From the NCBI RefSeq assembly GCF_020733635.1, contig NZ_JAJFZL010000001.1, forward strand, positions 496,001 through 560,000: a stretch of DNA of 64,000 nt, given 5' to 3'. The position numbers and the translations under genes are program-made. Origin of the DNA: Nocardia spumae. Lineage in GTDB: Bacteria > Actinomycetota > Actinomycetes > Mycobacteriales > Mycobacteriaceae. Under the pieces are notes generated by a model. The model saw only the letters and a list, made by a program, of their open reading frames with translations. It was not told the origin of the DNA and searched no databases. Of the stretch, positions 7,901 to 21,622 are shown piece after piece. Numbering within the stretch: position 1 is the stretch's first letter; every line of letters starts with the position of its first letter.

Positions 7901-10900
7901 GTCGAACTGGCGCTGGCCGCAGGAGCCCGGCTGGGCCTGGAATCGGTCGAGGAACTATTGCTGGAAGCGCCGTTGCTGCTCGGCGACGACACCGCGATCG
8001 ACATTCAGCTCGGCGTCGAACCGGCCGACGACGCGGGCCGCCGACGGTTCGTGATCCATTCCCGCGCCGTCGCGGACGCGAACAGCCGAGCGGTCGAATG
8101 GGTGTCGCACGCGACCGGAGTGCTGGCCCCCGCGGCCGAGGACATTCCGGCGTGGGTCGAATCCGGTGGGCCGGAATCGCAGAGCTGGCCACCCGCGAGC
8201 GCCGAGCCCGTGCCGGCGGACAGCCTCTACGATCGGCTGGCCGAGCTGGGATTCGGCTACGGCCCCACCTTCCAGGGTGTCACCTCGATCTGGCGCGACG
8301 GCGACGATCTGCTCGTCGAGGTCTCGCTACCGGCCGAATCAGCGGAGCAGGCATCGGCATTCGGAATTCACCCCGCCCTGTTCGACGCCACCTTCCACGC
8401 GGCGATCACCGAACTCGCGCGGGATATGCCGGCCGGCCGGCTGCCGCTGCCGTTCTCCTTCGCCGGGGTGCGGCTGTACCGCACCGGCGCGGCCGCGGTC
8501 CGGGTCCGGATCGAACGATCGGGCGCCGGACGGATCAGGGTCGCGGCGATCGACGACAGTGGCGCACCCGTACTGAGCACGGATGCGCTGACCGCACGGC
8601 CGGTGGATGTGGCGGCACTCGATCGCGGGACCGTGCGCCGGGCGTCGCTGACGGATCTCGAGTGGGTGCCGGTGCCCTCGGGAGCGCCCGCGTCGACACC
8701 GTCGGTCGCACTGCTGGGCGCGGCGAGTGTCACGGGTGCGCGGCAGCGCGCCGCCTCGCTCGGCGAAGTGTTCGACGGCGACCAGGCATCGCGGGTCGTG
8801 GTGTGGTCGCCCGCGGCGGGTCCCGCCGGGGTGGACGTCCCGGTCCGCACTCATGACGTGTTGCGCTCGGCGCTGGAGGTGCTGCAGGCGTGGCAATCTC
8901 GGGAGTATCCCGAGGATGCGCGCCTGGTGGTGCTGACCCGGGGTGCGGCGAGTCTGCCGGGGGAGGAGCCGGATCCGGTAGGCGCGGCGGTGTGGGGGCT
9001 GGTGCGCAGTGCGCAGGTCGAACACCCGGGTCGTTTCGTCCTCCTCGACGCCGGGGTCGGCGATGATCCGACGGTCGAACAGATCGCGGCCGCGGTGGGA
9101 TCGGACGAACCGCAACTGGTCGTCCGCGACGGCGGCCTGCGGGTGCCGCGGCTGCGTCGCCACACCACCGTGGCGGCCGAGCCCGAGGCACCCGTCTTCG
9201 GCGCCGGCGCGGTGCTGATCACCGGTGGCACCGGTGGTTTGGGCGCGGACGTGGCGCGACATGTGGTCGCGGCCCACGGTGTGCGCCGGCTGGTGCTGGT
9301 GTCGCGGCGTGGTGAGCGTGCCGACGGCGTCGCCGAGCTGACGAGCGAGTTGACCACGGCCGGCGCGCAGGTGCGGGTGGAGGCCTGCGATGTCGGCGAT
9401 CGGTCGGCGTTGGCGGCGCTGCTGACACGACTGCCCGAGGAATTCGCGCCCAGTGCGGTGATCCATTCGGCCGGTGTGCTCGACGACGCCACCATCGAGA
9501 CCCTGAGCGCCGAGCAGTTGGACCGGGTCCTCGCCTCGAAGGCGGACGCCGCCTGGCATCTGCACGAGCTGACCGGCGACCGGGAGCTGTCGGCATTCGT
9601 GCTGTTCTCCTCGGTGGCGGGAGTCGTGGGCACCTCCGGGCAGGGCAACTATGCCGCGGCGAACGCGTTCCTCGACGCGTTGGCCGCCCACCGGCAGGCC
9701 CGGGGACTGCCCGCGGTATCGATCGCGTGGGGTTCCTGGAATCAGGGCAACGGTATGACGAGCGGTCTGGACGGCGTGGCCATGGCGCGCATGGGCCGGC
9801 TCGGTGTGCGGCCGCTGGACACCGCCGACGGGCTGGCGCTGTTCGACCGGGCGGTCGCCGCGGCGGCGCCGATGGTCGTCGCCACCGACTTCGACACCGA
9901 AGCGTTGGCGGACCGGGCGCGCGACGGATCGCTGCCTCGGATCCTGTATTCCATTGTGACGGTGCCGGTTCGGCGGGCCGCCGATGTCAGTGGAACCCTG
10001 GCACGCCGCTTGGCCGCGGCCGCGGCGCCCGAGCGCGAGGCGATCGTGCTGGAGGTGGTCCGCGGTCAGGTCGCCGGGGTGCTGGGGCATATCTCGGGCG
10101 ATGCCATCGATCCGGCGACGCCGTTCACCGAACTCGGCTTCGATTCCCTTGCCGGAGTGGAATTCCGCAATCGGCTCGCCAAGGTCACCGGCGTCCAACT
10201 GCCCTCGACCCTGGTCTTCGACTACCCGACCGCGGCGGCGGTGGCGACTTTCGTCCGTTCCCGGGTCGGCGATGCCGAGGAGGCGGGCGCCGGGCGTGCC
10301 GCGCGGGCACCGCGCCGGGTCCGCACCGACGAGCCGATCGCGATCGTGGGGATGAGCTGCCGATATCCGGGAGGTGTCAGTTCACCGGAGGGGCTGTGGG
10401 AACTGGTCTCGTCGGGCACCGATGCGATCGGCGATTTCCCGACCGATCGAGGCTGGGACCTCGAGCACCTGTTCGACCCCGATCCCGATCACTCCGGCAC
10501 CTCCTATCTGCGACACGGCGGATTCCTCAGTGGGATGGCCGATTTCGATGCCGGCTTCTTCGGCATCGGCCCGCGCGAGGCGGCGGCGATGGATCCGCAG
10601 CAGCGGCTGCTGCTGGAGGCGTCCTGGGAGGCACTGGAGGCGGCCGGCATCGATCCGACATCGTTGCGCGGCAGCGATACCGGAGTGTTCACCGGCGTCT
10701 CCTATCAGGACTACGAGGAGATCGCGAAGGCGGCGGGCTCGGCCGCGGAGGGATATATCGGCACCGGTTCGACGAGCAGTGTGCTCTCCGGCCGGGTGGC
10801 GTACACGCTGGGGCTGGAAGGCCCGGCGGTCACCGTGGATACGGCCTGCTCGTCATCGCTGGTCGCGATGCATCTGGCCTGCCAGGCGCTGCGCCAGGGG

Positions 10901-13900
10901 GAGAGCTCACTGGTGCTGGCCAGTGGCGCCCAGGTGATGTCGACGCCGTTCATGTTCGTGGAGTTCTCCCGGCAGCGCGGACTGTCGCGCGACGGCCGCT
11001 GCAAAGCGTTCTCGGCGGCGGCGGACGGTGTCAGCTGGGCCGAGGGCGTGGGCGTACTGGTGCTGGAGCGGCTGTCGGACGCGCGGCGGGCGGGACACGA
11101 GGTGCTCGCCGTGATCCGGGGTTCGGCGGTGAATCAGGATGGCGCGTCCAACGGTTTGACCGCGCCGAACGGTCCGTCACAGGAGCGAGTGATCACTTCG
11201 GCACTGGCCGCGGCGGGGCTCGCCGCGACCGATGTCGATGTGGTGGAGGCGCACGGCACCGGCACCCCGCTCGGGGATCCGATCGAGGCACACGCCCTGA
11301 TCGCCACGTACGGACAGGGCCGCACCGACCCGCTGTGGGTGGGGTCCCTGAAGTCGAATATCGGGCATTCGCAGGCTGCCGCCGGTGTCGGCGGCGTGAT
11401 CAAGATCGTGGAGGCGTTGCGGCACCAGATGCTGCCGCGCACCCTGCATGTGGACTCGCCGTCACCGCATGTGGATTGGTCGGCCGGTGCGGTGCGACTG
11501 CTGACCGAGGAGCGGCCCTGGCCCGCCTCGGTGGAGCGGGTGCGCCGAGCGGGGGTGTCGTCGTTCGGTATCAGTGGGACCAACGCCCACCTGATCATCG
11601 AGGAGGCGCCCGCGGGCGCGGAGCCCACGGCGGTCGCGACCACCACCACCCCGTCCGTGGCATCGGAGGCGGTGCCGCTGCTGCTGTCGGCGAAATCCGA
11701 TGCGGGACTGCGGGCGCAGGCCGCTCGGCTGCATCACTGGGTCTCGGCGCATCCGGAGGCGAATCCGGTCGACGTGGCGCATTCGCTGCTGACCACGCGC
11801 ACGCGATTCGATCGGCGCGGCGCGGTCGTGGCGAGTGATCGCGAGAGCATGCTCGCCGGTCTGGCGGAGCTGGCCGGATCGACGCCGGGGACAGCGGTGG
11901 CGGAAGGGGCTCCGCGCGCGGGGAGGACCGCCTTCCTCTTCACCGGACAGGGCGCGCAGCGAGCCGGCATGGGCGCGGGGCTGTACGCGGCATTTCCCGT
12001 GTTCGCCGCGGCGTTCGACGAGCTGTGTGCCGAATTCGATCGGCTACTGGACTTCCCGCCGGCCGTGAACTCGTTGCGCGACATCGTCTTCGGGGTGGCC
12101 GGTGCGGAGTTGCTGCATCGCACCGAGTTCACCCAGCCCGCCCTGTTCGCCTACGAGGTCGCGATGATGCGACTGGTCGAATCGTTCGCGATCACTCCCG
12201 ATGTCCTGATCGGTCATTCCATCGGCGAAGTGGTCGCCGCGTATGTGGCGGGGATGTGGTCGACCGCCGATGCCTGTGCCCTGGTGGCGGCCCGCGGCCG
12301 GTTGATGGGCGCCCTGCCGGAGGGCGGTGCCATGCTCGCCGTCGCGCTCGGACAGCAGCGCGCGGTCTCCGAACTGACCGAATTCCGCGGCAGGCTCTCG
12401 ATCGCGGCGGTGAACGGCCCGGCGTCGAGCGTGATCTCCGGCGACGAGGCGGCGATCGCGGAACTGGAGTCGACTCTCGCCGCGCAGGGTGTGAAAACCT
12501 CTCGGCTGCGGGTCAGCCACGCCTTCCACTCGGTGCTCATGGAGCCCATGCTCCCCGAATTCGAAACCCTGGCAGCCGGTCTGAACTACGGCAGCCCGCT
12601 GCTACCGGTGATATCGAATGTCTTCGGCATCGTGGGCGGCGAAGCGTTCGCCGACTCGCTGTACTGGGCCGGTCAGGTGCGCGACACCGTCCGCTATGCC
12701 CAGGGCGTCGACACCCTGGTGGATATGGGCGTCCGGCGGTTCCTGGAACTGGGTCCCGACGCCGTGCTGGCGGCGATGACCCGGCAGTGCCTGCCCGCCG
12801 ATATCGAATCGAGTTCGGCGGTGGCCGCGGCCGGACGCCGCGGCACCGACGAGGTGACTCAATTCCTCACCTTCCTCGCCGACGCCCACAACGCCGGCAT
12901 CGAGGTCGACTGGGAGCCGTTGTTCGCGGGCCGGTCTCGCGTCCGACTGCCGTTGCCGACCTACGCGTTTCAGCGCCGCCGCTACTGGCTGGACGTGACC
13001 GGCCGGGTCGCGGCAGGCGGTGTCGATCACCCGGTGCTGCTGGATGCGGTGCCGGTGGCCGGTAAGGACGAGTGGCTGTTCACCGGAACGCTGTCGCTCG
13101 CCCGGCAGCCGTGGATCGCCGACCATGTGGTGTTCGGGACGCCGGTGGTCCCGGCGACGACCTACCTGGAGCTGGTATCGGCGATCGGCGTGCGGCTGGA
13201 CGTCGCGGTCGTTCACGAGATGCTGCTGGATATTCCGCTCGCCCTCGGCGAGACCGCGGTCGATGTCCAGATCGCGGTCGGCGAGGCCGATTCGAACGGT
13301 CGGCGGCCGTTCACGATCTACTCCCGGCCCGAGCATCGCGACGGCGCCGAGGCGTGGATTCCGCACGCGAGCGGTGTCCTGGCCGCCGCGCCGGCCCCGG
13401 CCGTCGCCGATACCGGATGGGATCGGAGCTGGCCGCCCGAGGGCGCGCAGCCCATCGACGAGCAGGTGCTGTACCGCCGAATCGCCGAGGCCGGAATGGA
13501 TTACGGCCCGTCCTTCCGTGGGATGCGTGCGGCCTGGCGCCGCGGTGACGAGGTGTTCGCCGAGGTATCGCTGGACGAGGCCACGGCCGGGCAGGCCGCC
13601 CGCTACGGAATCCATCCGGCCTTGTTCGACGCCTGCCTGCATCCCGCGCTCGATTTCGTCTGGGACGATCTGCCCGCGGGCCGGGTGCCGCTGCCGGTCT
13701 CCTTCGGCGACGTGTCGATGGCGCGCACCGGTTCCGGACCGGTCCGGCTGCGGGCAATGCTGTTGGGCAGCTATCGGATTCGCATGGACGTGGTCTCCGA
13801 GACCGGCGAGCCGGTACTGAGCGCGGATTCGATGACGGTGCATCCGGTGGAGCGGCGCACGGTGGAGCGGGTTCGGTCCGCCACCGCCGTCGTAGCCCTG

Positions 13901-16900
13901 CACGGGATGCAGTGGGTGCCGCTGCGACCGGCCGCACCGTCGACGAGTGGCGAGTCGATGGCGATTCTCGGCCAGGCCGTCGTGGCCGGTGTGGACCGCC
14001 GACTCGAGGAATTCACCGGGTCGGAGGTGGCCGCCGGGCTACCGGAGACGATCATCTGGCAGGTCGGCGACCACGAGCCGGACGAACCCGCCGACGCCGG
14101 TCGGCGCGCTGTCCTGCGGGCCCTGGACCTCGTGCGTTCGTGGTCCGCGCACGCGGGTACGGAATCCCGCCTGGTCGTGCTCGCCCGGCACGCGCTGGGA
14201 CTGCCGGACGAGTCGCCCGATCCGGTGGCGGCCGCGGTAGCCGGATTGATGCGCAGTGCGCAGGCCGAACATCCGGGCCGCATCGTGGTGCTCGACGTCG
14301 ACGGTGAGATAGATGCCCGGACGATCGCGGCGGCGCTGGCCACCGACGAACCACAGATCGCGGTGCGCGACGGCCGGCTGTCGGCGCCACGGCTGAGCCG
14401 CCTGGCGAATTCCTTCGGTCGGCAATCGAATTCACCGAGTTCGGCCGCACCGTTCGGAACGGGAACAGTGCTGGTGACCGGCGGGACCGGCGGGCTCGGC
14501 GCCCTGGTCGCGCGGCATCTGGCGGTCGAGTACGGCGTGCGCCGACTGCTGCTGGCCTCGCGGCGCGGACGCGACGCCGAGGGGGTATCGGAGCTGATCG
14601 CGGAGCTGTCGGCACTGGGCGCCGAGGTCGACGTCGCCGCCTGCGATGTGGCGGATCGGGATGCCGTCGCGGCGCTGCTGGCCGGGATGCCATCGCGGTT
14701 CCCGCTGTCGGCGGTGGTGCACTCCGCGGGCGTGGTCGACGACGGCACCGTCGAGAACCTGACCGCGGACCAGGTGAACCGGGTGCTGCGCCCGAAGGTC
14801 GACGGATCGTGGACGCTGCACGAAGCCACGCGGGACACGAATCTGTCCGCGTTCGTGGTGTTTTCGTCGGTCGCCGGGCTGGCGGGCTCACCCGGACAGG
14901 GCAACTACGCCGCGGCGAATGCCTTCGCCGACGCGGTCGCCCGGCTACGGCGGGCACAAGGTCTGCCGGCGGTATCGGTGGCGTGGGGGCCGTGGAACGC
15001 GGACAGCGGCATGACCGGCGAACTGGGCGCGGTCGGATTGGAACGGTTGCGGCGGTTGGGCTTCCACGCCCTCACCGACACGACCGGTCTGGCATTGTTC
15101 GACGCGGCGGTCACCGCGGACGCGGCGCTGGTGGTGGGTGCGGAATTCGATCCCGCCGGACTGGCCGAACAGGCCGAGGCGGGTGCCCTGCCGAAGGTGC
15201 TGAGCTCGCTGGTGGCGACCCCTCGCGCGCAGGGCGGCAGCGGATCCGCGCCGGTGGGCCGGCTGGCCGCCGCCGCGCCGGACGAGCGTGCCGCGGTGGC
15301 GCTGGAAGTGGTTCGCGAACAGGCGGCCGCGGTGCTCGGACATGCCTCCGCGGCCGAGATCGATGCCGAGATCGCCTTCACCGAACTCGGGTTCGATTCC
15401 CTGGCCGGTGTCGAATTCCGCAACCGGCTCACCAAGGCCACAGGCATAGCGCTGCCGTCCACCCTCGTCTTCGACCATCCCACCGCACAGGCGGTCGCGA
15501 GCCTGCTCGCTGCCCGGATCGGGGACGCGCCCGCCACGCGGCAGCGGCCCGCGCAGACCGCGCGCCGGGTCCGGGCCGACGAACCGATCGCGATCGTCGG
15601 CATGAGCTGCCGCTATCCCGGCGGTGTCGAATCCCCGGAACAGCTGTGGGAGCTGGTGGCCTCGGGCACGGACGCGATCACGCCCTTTCCCACGGATCGG
15701 GGCTGGGATCTGGAACGGCTGATCAATCCGGACCCGAACGAACCCGGCACCACCTATGTCCGGGAAGGCGGATTCCTCTCCGACGCGGCCGCATTCGATG
15801 CCGGCTTCTTCGGAATCAGCCCGCGCGAGGCGACAGCGATGGATCCGCATCAGCGGCTGATACTCGAAACCGCCTGGGAGGCATTGGAGAACGCGGGCAT
15901 CGATCCGACATCGTTGCGCGGCAGCGACACCGGAGTGTTCGTCGGCGCCACTCCTTCCGGGTACGCGGAGCGGGTCGTCGGTGAATACGAGGGCTTCCGG
16001 ATGACCGGAAACTCCGACAGCGTGACCTCGGGTCGCGTCGCCTACGTCTTCGGCCTGCAGGGCCCGGCCATGACCGTGGACACGGCGTGCTCGTCGTCGC
16101 TGGTCGCGCTGCACCTGGCGTGCCAGGCGCTGCGCAACGGTGAGACGTCGCTCGCATTGGCCGGCGGTGTCACGATTTCGGGCAGTCCGGAGTTGTATGT
16201 GGACTTCGCGCGCCAGCGCGGGCTGGCCGCCGACGGGCGCTGCAAATCGTTCTCCGACAGCGCCGACGGCGTCGGCTGGTCCGAGGGTGTGGGAGTGCTC
16301 GCGATCGAACGGCTGTCGGACGCGCGCCGACTCGGGCACGAGGTGCTGGCCGTGCTCAGGGGCTCGGCGGTGAATCAGGACGGCGCGTCGAACGGCCTGA
16401 CCGCGCCGAACGGTCCGTCGCAGGAGCGGGTGATCGCGTCGGCGCTGGCCGCCGCCGGCCTGGAGCCCGGCGATATCGACGCGGTGGAGGCGCACGGCAC
16501 GGGCACGCCACTCGGCGATCCGATCGAGGCGCAGGCGTTGATCGCCACCTACGGGCAGGGCCGCACCGAGCCGGTCCGGGTCGGATCGCTGAAGTCGAAT
16601 ATCGGCCACGCGGTCGCGGCCTCGGGCGTGGGCGGCGTGATCAAGATGGTGCAGGCGCTGCGGCACGAGATGTTGCCGAAGTCGCTGCATGTCGATGTCC
16701 CCTCGGCACATGTGGATTGGTCGGCGGGCGCGGTGCGGCTGCTCACCGAGGCGGAGCCGTGGGTCGCGGGCGAGCGAGTGCGCCGGGCCGGGGTGTCGTC
16801 GTTCGGCATCAGCGGAACCAACGCGCACGTCATCGTGGAGGAGGCGCCCGCGCCGGCGCGGGAGGGCCGGCCGGGCGCGGAGACCGACACCGACGACGAC

Positions 16901-19900
16901 AGCGTCGTCGCCTGGCTCCTGTCGGCGAAATCCGAGGCGGGCCTGCGAGACCAGGCCGACCGGTTGCGGGCGTGGCTGGTCGAGCGGCCCGAGGTCGATC
17001 GGCACGGCGTCGCGCACTCGTTGATCGACACCCGCGCCCAGTTCGAGTGGCGCGGCGCGGTCGTCGGCCGGGACCGCGACGAGTTGCTCGCGGGCCTGGC
17101 GGATCTGGCCGCGAACACGCCGTCGGCCGGCGTGGTGGACGGGACGACCGCGGCGGGGAAGACGGCGTTCGTCTGCACCGGCCAGGGCTCGCAGCGGGCG
17201 GGGATGGGTGCGCGGTTGTACCGGGCGTTCCCGGTTTTCGCGGCCGCGCTGGACGAGGTGTGCGCGGAGTTCGACCGTCGTCTCTCGGGGTCGCTGCGGG
17301 AGGTGATGTTCGCCGACCCCGACGGCGCGCTGGATCGGACGGAGTGGACGCAGCCGGCGTTGTTCGCGTTCGAGGTGGCGTTGTTCCGGCTGGTGGAGTC
17401 GTTCGGGATCGTCCCGGATGCGCTGATCGGGCATTCGATCGGCGAGTTGGTCGCGGCCTATCTGGCGGGTGTGTGGTCACTGGCGGACGCGTGTGCCCTG
17501 GTGGCGGCGCGCGGCCGGTTGATGGGCGAGCTACCGGAGGGCGGGGCGATGCTGGCGGTATCGCTGTCCGAGGCCGATGCGATCGAGCTGCTGACGGGGT
17601 ATGGGGATCGAGTATCGATCGCGGCGGTGAACGGGCCGGAATCGGTGGTGGTGTCCGGTGATATCGACGCCGTCGGCGAGTTGGAACGGCTGCTCGCGCG
17701 GCGCGGGCGCAAGACGACGCGCCTGCGGGTCGGTCACGCATTCCATTCCGCCCGCATGGAACCCATGCTCGCGCGGTTCCGGGCGGTCGCCGAGACAGTG
17801 ACCTACCGGGAGCCGCTCCTGCCGATCGTGTCGAACCTGACCGGTACCACGGACGCGGCGTTCACCGATCCCGAGTACTGGGTGGCGCAGGTTCGGTCCG
17901 CGGTCCGGTTCGAACCGGGAATCCGGACGCTCGTCGGTACCGGTGTGCGCCGATTCCTCGAAATCGGGCCCGATGCCTCGCTCACCGCCATGATCCGCCG
18001 CTGCGTCGGAGACGGTGACGGCGTGGTCACGGCCGAATGGCTGGTCGCGGCGGCGGCCCGGCGCGGAGCCGACGAGGAGGTTCGGTTCATCACGTTCCTC
18101 GCCCACGCGCACGTTGCCGGGCAGAAGGTGGACTGGTCGTCGCGGATGCGGGGTTCGTCGCGCCGAGTTCCGTTGCCCACCTACGCGTTCCAACGCCAGC
18201 GGTATTGGCTCGCGGCCGCCGAGAGCGCCGGTGACGTTCGGACGTCGGGTCTGGACGGGGTGGACCATCCGCTGTTGAGCGCCGCGGTCCGATTGCCGGA
18301 CTCCGACGGTCTGGTGGCGACCGGACGGCTGTCGCTCGCGACTCATCCGTGGCTGGCCGATCACATGATCGGCGGGACGGTGCTGCTGCCCGGAACGGCC
18401 TACGCGGAGTTGGCGTTGCATATCGGGGCGATGACCGCCACGCCGCGACTGGCCGAGCTGGTCGTGACCGCGCCGCTGGCGGTGCCCGCCGAGGGCGCCG
18501 TCGAACTGCGAGTGCTCGCGAGCGGCCCGGACGACGCCGAGGCGCGGACGGTGTCGGTGTACTCGCGTCGGCAATCCGATGGCACGCGGGAACGGGCCGA
18601 GTGGATCCGCCACGCGACGGGAACCCTTGTCGCACAGTCGCCGTCGTCGCCGGAAACGCTCGCGTCGAGCTGGCCGCCACCCGGCGCGCTACCGGTGGAC
18701 ATCGGCGACATGTACGCGGAGTTCGCCGAACGCGGGTACGGACACGGTCCGCTGTTCCGCGGACTGACCACGGTCTGGCAGCGCGGTGGCGAGGTCTTCG
18801 CGGAGGTCGATCTCCCGGAGCAGGAGCATATTTCGGCCGAGCGATTCGGTGTGCACCCGGCCCTGCTGGACGCGGCGCTGCACGCGATTCGCTTCACGGG
18901 GCTGACCGGAGATCCCGCCGACGGTGAGATCTTCGTGCCGTACTCCTGGGAGAACGTGGACATCCACGCTGTCGGAGCGGTATCGGCGCGGGTCCGGCTG
19001 GCCGCGGCCGAGCCGAGTGCCGCGGGCCAGGACAATCGTCGAATAACGGTGCTGCTCAGCGACTCCGGTGGGCAACCCCTGTGCGAGATCGCGGCGTTGA
19101 CGATGCGCCCGATCCCGGTCGAGGCTCTGCGCGCCGCGGGCACACCGGAGTTCGGCGCGACCGGATACCGGCTCCACTGGACGCCGGTGGCGCTGCCGGA
19201 CTCCGGAGATCCGCTCGCCGGCGAGCGCTGGGGTTTCGCGGGGGAGACCGAGACGGTGACGGTCGGCGGGGTACCGGTCGCGGTGGTCCGGCTCGCCGAC
19301 ATACCGGCGGATGCGGACGTGCCCGGCGCGGTGCATTCGACCCTGCGGGACCTGTCGGTGCGGGTGCCCGAACTCCTGGCACGGTACGAGCGGATCGTCG
19401 TGGTGACCCGGGACGCGGCCGAGGTGCCGGCCGCGGGGCAGGTGGACCCGGTGGGTGCGGCGGCGTGGGGTCTGCTGCGCAGCGCGCAACACGAAAACCC
19501 GGGCCGGATAACGATCGTCGATCTGGATCGCGCCGGCGATCATCGCGGTGGTGTCGCCGCGGCGGTGCGCCTCGCGGACGAATACCAGCTGGCAGTGCGC
19601 GACGGTGTGGCCTACGTGCCCCGGGTGATTCCGGCGAGTCCGGTCGTTCGTCGTGGCACATCCGAGGACGGCGGCCTCGCCGTGCGGCCCGAAGGCACCG
19701 TGTTGATCACCGGCGGAACCGGCGGACTGGGCGTGCTGGTGGCCCGGCACCTGGTCACCGATTACGGGGCCCGCCGCCTGCTGCTGCTCAGCCGGCGAGG
19801 TCCGGCGGCGCCCGGCGCCGCGGACCTCGCCGCGGAGTTGGCCGCGCTCGGCGCACACGCCGAGATAGTGGCCTGCGATGTGACCGACCGGGCGGCGCTC

Positions 19901-21619
19901 GACGGCCTGTTGTCGACGATCGCGCCCGAGCATCCGCTCACCGGAGTCGTGCACACCGCGGGCGTGCTCGACGACGGACTCCTGGCCGATATGACCGAGC
20001 GGCGACTGGCGACGGTACTGCGACCCAAGGTCGACGCGGCGTGGCATCTGCACGAGGCCACCGCGCACCTGGACCTGTCGATGTTCGTGCTCTACTCCTC
20101 GTTCGCGGGAATGATCGGCAGTCCGGGACAGGCGAACTACGCGGCGGCCAACGCCTTCCTCGACGCGGTCGCCCAGCACCGGCGCCACCACGGCCTACCG
20201 GCCACGTCGATCGCGTGGGGGCCCTGGCGTGGCGCCAGTGGCATGACGAGCACCCTGACCGAGGCCGATATCGCCCGCCTGCGCCGGGAGGGCCTGATCC
20301 CGCTCGACGACGCGCACGGGATGCCGCTGTTCGACGCCGCGATGGCCGCCGACGCACCGACCGGTGCCGCGGTGCGTCTCGACCTCGCGGCGCTGTCGGC
20401 CCAGGCGGCGGCGGGCACGCTGCCCAAGATGCTCAGCTCCCTGGTCACCGCCGCGCCGCGTCGCGCGGCCGGTGTCCGATCGCTGGCGGGACAGCTCGCC
20501 GCCGCAACCGAATCCGAGCACGCGGACATCGTGCTGGCGGCGGTACGCGATCATGTCGCGGCCAGTCTCGGACACAGATCCGGGGATGTCATCGACCCGG
20601 GCGCGCCGTTCACGGAGCTGGGTTTCGACTCACTCGCCGGGGTCGAGTTCCGCAACCGGCTCGCCAAGGCGACCGGGCTGGCACTGCCGTCCACTCTGGT
20701 CTTCGACCATCCCACGGCGGCGGCACTGGCCGAATATCTCTGCGCCAGAATCGATGAGATGGTGCCGGCCGCCGCGGCGGCGCCGACGGTGGCACCCGCG
20801 GACATCGGGACCCGTGGCGGCCTCACCGAACTGGTACTGGCCGCCCATCGACGCGGACGGGTCGACGCGGCGCTGCCCATGCTGCGGGCGAGTGCCGCAC
20901 TCGTCGATACCTTCGGCGCCGGCGGCGGCGAGTCGCAGCCGATCCCGCTGAGCCGAGGCCGGTCGAATGCCTCGCTGATCTGTGTGCCGTCCTTCGTGGT
21001 CGGCACCGGGCCTCACCAATTCGGCCGGCTCGCACGGGAACTCGGCGGCGATCGCACGATCGCGGCGCTGCGTCTGCCGGGCACTCGGCCCGGGGAGCGG
21101 CTGCCCGAATCCTGGGATGTCCTGCTGGATTCGCTGGCCGCCGCGGTGGAGCGGGTCGACGGACCGCGGCCGCATGTACTCGTCGGCTATTCCGCCGGCG
21201 GCGCCATAGCGCATGCGCTGGCACATCGCCTGGAACAGGCCGGGCGGGGACCGTCGGCGGTGATCCTGCTCGACACCTACTCGCCCGATGACGCCGAGCA
21301 GAATCGCCGAGTTCTGTCGAGCGCCATCGAGTCCGTGCTCGATCTGGCCGACGGGGTCACCGAGATCGGCGATCACGGGCTGGTCGCGATGGCGAAATAC
21401 GCGCAGCTGTTCGACGAACGGCAGCCGCTCTCGATCGCCGCGCCGACCTTCGATCTGCGGGCTGCCCGACAGCTGCCCGGACTGGATCTGGCCGAGCCCG
21501 TGCCCGCGTGGTTGCACACGGGCAAGACGGTCGAGATCGACGCGGATCACTTCTCGATCATCGGTTCGGCCTGCGCCACCGCCGCGGACGAGATCCGGCG
21601 CTGGCTAGCGGAGTTGTGA
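4952..21619 (+). CDS. modular type I polyketide synthase, three modules plus thioesterase (modules 5-7, last in the line)
   Basis: A 5555-residue PKS with the layout docking, KS-AT-DH-KR-ACP three times, then TE. The first 37 residues ([19 protein letters not shown] within them) form a coiled-coil N-terminal docking segment, so this protein receives a chain from another PKS although its gene is first in the operon. All three KS domains keep the DTACSSS cysteine (C211, C1966, C3713). All ATs have GHSIG plus HAFH, the malonyl-CoA pattern. All DH domains keep the catalytic His and Asp. All KRs have the LDD/VDD motif of B-type reductases. The C-terminal TE (S5414 in GYSAG) releases the chain. The GTG at 4952 follows a GGATGTGAGA stretch. 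The next PKS gene begins 3 bases after the stop, so translation is coupled. The protein should add three malonyl units, each left as a double bond. Confidence 0.96.
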   Translation: MDTSAGDSSDRMLEYLKKVTVELMTTRDDLTRLRDKIDEPIAIVGMSCRYPGGVESPEQLWDLVASETDAVGAFPADRGWDLEGLYDPDPDRFGKVYTRAGAFLRDVGDFDAGFFGIGPREAAATDPQQRLLLEASWEALENAGIDPTSLRGSDTGVFAGVMYEDYEHTARAAGPVAEGYAGIGSTGSVVSGRVAYTLGLEGPAVSVDTACSSSLVAIHLACQALRRGETSLVLAGGVTVMSTPFLFIEFSRQRGLSRDGRCKSFSAAADGVGWSEGVGVVVLERLSDARRLGHDVLAVVRGSAVNQDGASNGLTAPNGPSQERVIASALAAAGLTPADVDAVEAHGTGTTLGDPIEAQALLSAYGRDRAQPLRLGSLKSNIGHSQAAAGVGGVIKIVQALRHEMLPKTLHVDAPSPHVDWSAGSVRLLTEAQPWPAGERVRRAGVSSFGISGTNAHLILEEATAPAAGESAPTGDDHDPTAARPEADVLALLVSAKSDAALRAQAGRLRQWLIEHPEADPWSVAHTLIETRTRWNRRAAVIGRDRQQLLAGLAELTAGAPSADVVDATVRPGRTAFLFTGQGAQRVGMGSALYQAFPVFAAALDEICGEFDPRLGGSLREVMFTDPAGVLDRTEWTQPALFAFEVALYRLVESFGVRPDVLIGHSIGELAAAHIAGVWSLADACALVAARGRLMGALPPGGAMLAVAVSEQRALDIVASYGDRLSPAAVNGPRSVVLSGADAAVAEVERLLSGEGVRTSRLRVSHAFHSARMDPMLAEFRTVAEQLTYRAPTVPMISNISGELAGNEITDPGYWVEQVRGGVRFAPGVDALVAAGVRRFVEVGPDAVLAAMTRQCLAEQPEIEAESVVGAGARRAADEVTQFVGMLALLYGAGAEVNWSPLFAGRSLSRMSLPTYAFQRQRYWLQPLRDASSGSSDHPILTGVVALAGRDESLFTARVSSATHPWLTEHAVFGSALMPGTGFVELALAAGARLGLESVEELLLEAPLLLGDDTAIDIQLGVEPADDAGRRRFVIHSRAVADANSRAVEWVSHATGVLAPAAEDIPAWVESGGPESQSWPPASAEPVPADSLYDRLAELGFGYGPTFQGVTSIWRDGDDLLVEVSLPAESAEQASAFGIHPALFDATFHAAITELARDMPAGRLPLPFSFAGVRLYRTGAAAVRVRIERSGAGRIRVAAIDDSGAPVLSTDALTARPVDVAALDRGTVRRASLTDLEWVPVPSGAPASTPSVALLGAASVTGARQRAASLGEVFDGDQASRVVVWSPAAGPAGVDVPVRTHDVLRSALEVLQAWQSREYPEDARLVVLTRGAASLPGEEPDPVGAAVWGLVRSAQVEHPGRFVLLDAGVGDDPTVEQIAAAVGSDEPQLVVRDGGLRVPRLRRHTTVAAEPEAPVFGAGAVLITGGTGGLGADVARHVVAAHGVRRLVLVSRRGERADGVAELTSELTTAGAQVRVEACDVGDRSALAALLTRLPEEFAPSAVIHSAGVLDDATIETLSAEQLDRVLASKADAAWHLHELTGDRELSAFVLFSSVAGVVGTSGQGNYAAANAFLDALAAHRQARGLPAVSIAWGSWNQGNGMTSGLDGVAMARMGRLGVRPLDTADGLALFDRAVAAAAPMVVATDFDTEALADRARDGSLPRILYSIVTVPVRRAADVSGTLARRLAAAAAPEREAIVLEVVRGQVAGVLGHISGDAIDPATPFTELGFDSLAGVEFRNRLAKVTGVQLPSTLVFDYPTAAAVATFVRSRVGDAEEAGAGRAARAPRRVRTDEPIAIVGMSCRYPGGVSSPEGLWELVSSGTDAIGDFPTDRGWDLEHLFDPDPDHSGTSYLRHGGFLSGMADFDAGFFGIGPREAAAMDPQQRLLLEASWEALEAAGIDPTSLRGSDTGVFTGVSYQDYEEIAKAAGSAAEGYIGTGSTSSVLSGRVAYTLGLEGPAVTVDTACSSSLVAMHLACQALRQGESSLVLASGAQVMSTPFMFVEFSRQRGLSRDGRCKAFSAAADGVSWAEGVGVLVLERLSDARRAGHEVLAVIRGSAVNQDGASNGLTAPNGPSQERVITSALAAAGLAATDVDVVEAHGTGTPLGDPIEAHALIATYGQGRTDPLWVGSLKSNIGHSQAAAGVGGVIKIVEALRHQMLPRTLHVDSPSPHVDWSAGAVRLLTEERPWPASVERVRRAGVSSFGISGTNAHLIIEEAPAGAEPTAVATTTTPSVASEAVPLLLSAKSDAGLRAQAARLHHWVSAHPEANPVDVAHSLLTTRTRFDRRGAVVASDRESMLAGLAELAGSTPGTAVAEGAPRAGRTAFLFTGQGAQRAGMGAGLYAAFPVFAAAFDELCAEFDRLLDFPPAVNSLRDIVFGVAGAELLHRTEFTQPALFAYEVAMMRLVESFAITPDVLIGHSIGEVVAAYVAGMWSTADACALVAARGRLMGALPEGGAMLAVALGQQRAVSELTEFRGRLSIAAVNGPASSVISGDEAAIAELESTLAAQGVKTSRLRVSHAFHSVLMEPMLPEFETLAAGLNYGSPLLPVISNVFGIVGGEAFADSLYWAGQVRDTVRYAQGVDTLVDMGVRRFLELGPDAVLAAMTRQCLPADIESSSAVAAAGRRGTDEVTQFLTFLADAHNAGIEVDWEPLFAGRSRVRLPLPTYAFQRRRYWLDVTGRVAAGGVDHPVLLDAVPVAGKDEWLFTGTLSLARQPWIADHVVFGTPVVPATTYLELVSAIGVRLDVAVVHEMLLDIPLALGETAVDVQIAVGEADSNGRRPFTIYSRPEHRDGAEAWIPHASGVLAAAPAPAVADTGWDRSWPPEGAQPIDEQVLYRRIAEAGMDYGPSFRGMRAAWRRGDEVFAEVSLDEATAGQAARYGIHPALFDACLHPALDFVWDDLPAGRVPLPVSFGDVSMARTGSGPVRLRAMLLGSYRIRMDVVSETGEPVLSADSMTVHPVERRTVERVRSATAVVALHGMQWVPLRPAAPSTSGESMAILGQAVVAGVDRRLEEFTGSEVAAGLPETIIWQVGDHEPDEPADAGRRAVLRALDLVRSWSAHAGTESRLVVLARHALGLPDESPDPVAAAVAGLMRSAQAEHPGRIVVLDVDGEIDARTIAAALATDEPQIAVRDGRLSAPRLSRLANSFGRQSNSPSSAAPFGTGTVLVTGGTGGLGALVARHLAVEYGVRRLLLASRRGRDAEGVSELIAELSALGAEVDVAACDVADRDAVAALLAGMPSRFPLSAVVHSAGVVDDGTVENLTADQVNRVLRPKVDGSWTLHEATRDTNLSAFVVFSSVAGLAGSPGQGNYAAANAFADAVARLRRAQGLPAVSVAWGPWNADSGMTGELGAVGLERLRRLGFHALTDTTGLALFDAAVTADAALVVGAEFDPAGLAEQAEAGALPKVLSSLVATPRAQGGSGSAPVGRLAAAAPDERAAVALEVVREQAAAVLGHASAAEIDAEIAFTELGFDSLAGVEFRNRLTKATGIALPSTLVFDHPTAQAVASLLAARIGDAPATRQRPAQTARRVRADEPIAIVGMSCRYPGGVESPEQLWELVASGTDAITPFPTDRGWDLERLINPDPNEPGTTYVREGGFLSDAAAFDAGFFGISPREATAMDPHQRLILETAWEALENAGIDPTSLRGSDTGVFVGATPSGYAERVVGEYEGFRMTGNSDSVTSGRVAYVFGLQGPAMTVDTACSSSLVALHLACQALRNGETSLALAGGVTISGSPELYVDFARQRGLAADGRCKSFSDSADGVGWSEGVGVLAIERLSDARRLGHEVLAVLRGSAVNQDGASNGLTAPNGPSQERVIASALAAAGLEPGDIDAVEAHGTGTPLGDPIEAQALIATYGQGRTEPVRVGSLKSNIGHAVAASGVGGVIKMVQALRHEMLPKSLHVDVPSAHVDWSAGAVRLLTEAEPWVAGERVRRAGVSSFGISGTNAHVIVEEAPAPAREGRPGAETDTDDDSVVAWLLSAKSEAGLRDQADRLRAWLVERPEVDRHGVAHSLIDTRAQFEWRGAVVGRDRDELLAGLADLAANTPSAGVVDGTTAAGKTAFVCTGQGSQRAGMGARLYRAFPVFAAALDEVCAEFDRRLSGSLREVMFADPDGALDRTEWTQPALFAFEVALFRLVESFGIVPDALIGHSIGELVAAYLAGVWSLADACALVAARGRLMGELPEGGAMLAVSLSEADAIELLTGYGDRVSIAAVNGPESVVVSGDIDAVGELERLLARRGRKTTRLRVGHAFHSARMEPMLARFRAVAETVTYREPLLPIVSNLTGTTDAAFTDPEYWVAQVRSAVRFEPGIRTLVGTGVRRFLEIGPDASLTAMIRRCVGDGDGVVTAEWLVAAAARRGADEEVRFITFLAHAHVAGQKVDWSSRMRGSSRRVPLPTYAFQRQRYWLAAAESAGDVRTSGLDGVDHPLLSAAVRLPDSDGLVATGRLSLATHPWLADHMIGGTVLLPGTAYAELALHIGAMTATPRLAELVVTAPLAVPAEGAVELRVLASGPDDAEARTVSVYSRRQSDGTRERAEWIRHATGTLVAQSPSSPETLASSWPPPGALPVDIGDMYAEFAERGYGHGPLFRGLTTVWQRGGEVFAEVDLPEQEHISAERFGVHPALLDAALHAIRFTGLTGDPADGEIFVPYSWENVDIHAVGAVSARVRLAAAEPSAAGQDNRRITVLLSDSGGQPLCEIAALTMRPIPVEALRAAGTPEFGATGYRLHWTPVALPDSGDPLAGERWGFAGETETVTVGGVPVAVVRLADIPADADVPGAVHSTLRDLSVRVPELLARYERIVVVTRDAAEVPAAGQVDPVGAAAWGLLRSAQHENPGRITIVDLDRAGDHRGGVAAAVRLADEYQLAVRDGVAYVPRVIPASPVVRRGTSEDGGLAVRPEGTVLITGGTGGLGVLVARHLVTDYGARRLLLLSRRGPAAPGAADLAAELAALGAHAEIVACDVTDRAALDGLLSTIAPEHPLTGVVHTAGVLDDGLLADMTERRLATVLRPKVDAAWHLHEATAHLDLSMFVLYSSFAGMIGSPGQANYAAANAFLDAVAQHRRHHGLPATSIAWGPWRGASGMTSTLTEADIARLRREGLIPLDDAHGMPLFDAAMAADAPTGAAVRLDLAALSAQAAAGTLPKMLSSLVTAAPRRAAGVRSLAGQLAAATESEHADIVLAAVRDHVAASLGHRSGDVIDPGAPFTELGFDSLAGVEFRNRLAKATGLALPSTLVFDHPTAAALAEYLCARIDEMVPAAAAAPTVAPADIGTRGGLTELVLAAHRRGRVDAALPMLRASAALVDTFGAGGGESQPIPLSRGRSNASLICVPSFVVGTGPHQFGRLARELGGDRTIAALRLPGTRPGERLPESWDVLLDSLAAAVERVDGPRPHVLVGYSAGGAIAHALAHRLEQAGRGPSAVILLDTYSPDDAEQNRRVLSSAIESVLDLADGVTEIGDHGLVAMAKYAQLFDERQPLSIAAPTFDLRAARQLPGLDLAEPVPAWLHTGKTVEIDADHFSIIGSACATAADEIRRWLAEL
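5066..10275 (+). other. PKS module 5: KS-AT(malonyl)-DH-KR-ACP
   Basis: Catalytic landmarks: KS C211; AT S666 with HAFH at 7247-7258; DH H970 in [10 protein letters not shown] and Asp in HPALFDA; KR nucleotide site GGTGGLG with LDD (GVLDDA) and active-site Tyr in [11 protein letters not shown]1732 in GFDSL. No ER lies between DH and KR. The expected action is condensation of malonyl-CoA, B-type ketoreduction and dehydration to a trans double bond, which becomes C6=C7 of the predicted acid. Confidence 0.88.
10331..15530 (+). other. PKS module 6: KS-AT(malonyl)-DH-KR-ACP
   Basis: KS C1966; AT S2423 with GHSIG and HAFH; DH H2725 in [10 protein letters not shown], which keeps the H-x3-G-x4-P spacing although the loop is less standard (TPVVPATT in place of LLPGT); second DH motif [13 protein letters not shown] with VDD; ACP S3483. 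No ER. It should create C4=C5. The DH loop is the most divergent of those with an intact His. Confidence 0.85.
15581..20760 (+). other. PKS module 7 (last): KS-AT(malonyl)-DH-KR-ACP
   Basis: KS C3713 (with DPHQRL in place of the usual DPQQRL); AT S4162 with GHSIG and HAFH, and an unusual FVCTGQGSQ entry; DH H4471 in [10 protein letters not shown] and HPALLDA; KR with LDD; ACP S5227. It sits directly before the TE and, with an intact DH, should give an alpha,beta-unsaturated (C2=C3) terminus. No ER. Confidence 0.87.
20950..21616 (+). other. chain-releasing type I thioesterase domain
   Basis: An alpha/beta-hydrolase TE of about 220 residues fused to the C-terminus. The nucleophile elbow is GYSAGG (S5414). 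LLDTYSPDD follows with the likely acid, and DADHFSI carries the catalytic His. Since no hydroxyl is predicted in the chain, hydrolysis or transfer to an outside acceptor is more likely than macrolactonisation. Confidence 0.88.
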
Positions 21620-21622
21620 CCG

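Noticed and set aside
8339..10198. Long minus-strand frames (several hundred codons) antisense to the PKS genes, also at 14945-17434, 35282-37330 and 40383-44489
   Set aside because: They are His/Arg/Gln-rich mirror frames of strongly biased coding DNA on the plus strand; the sense frames have complete PKS domains.
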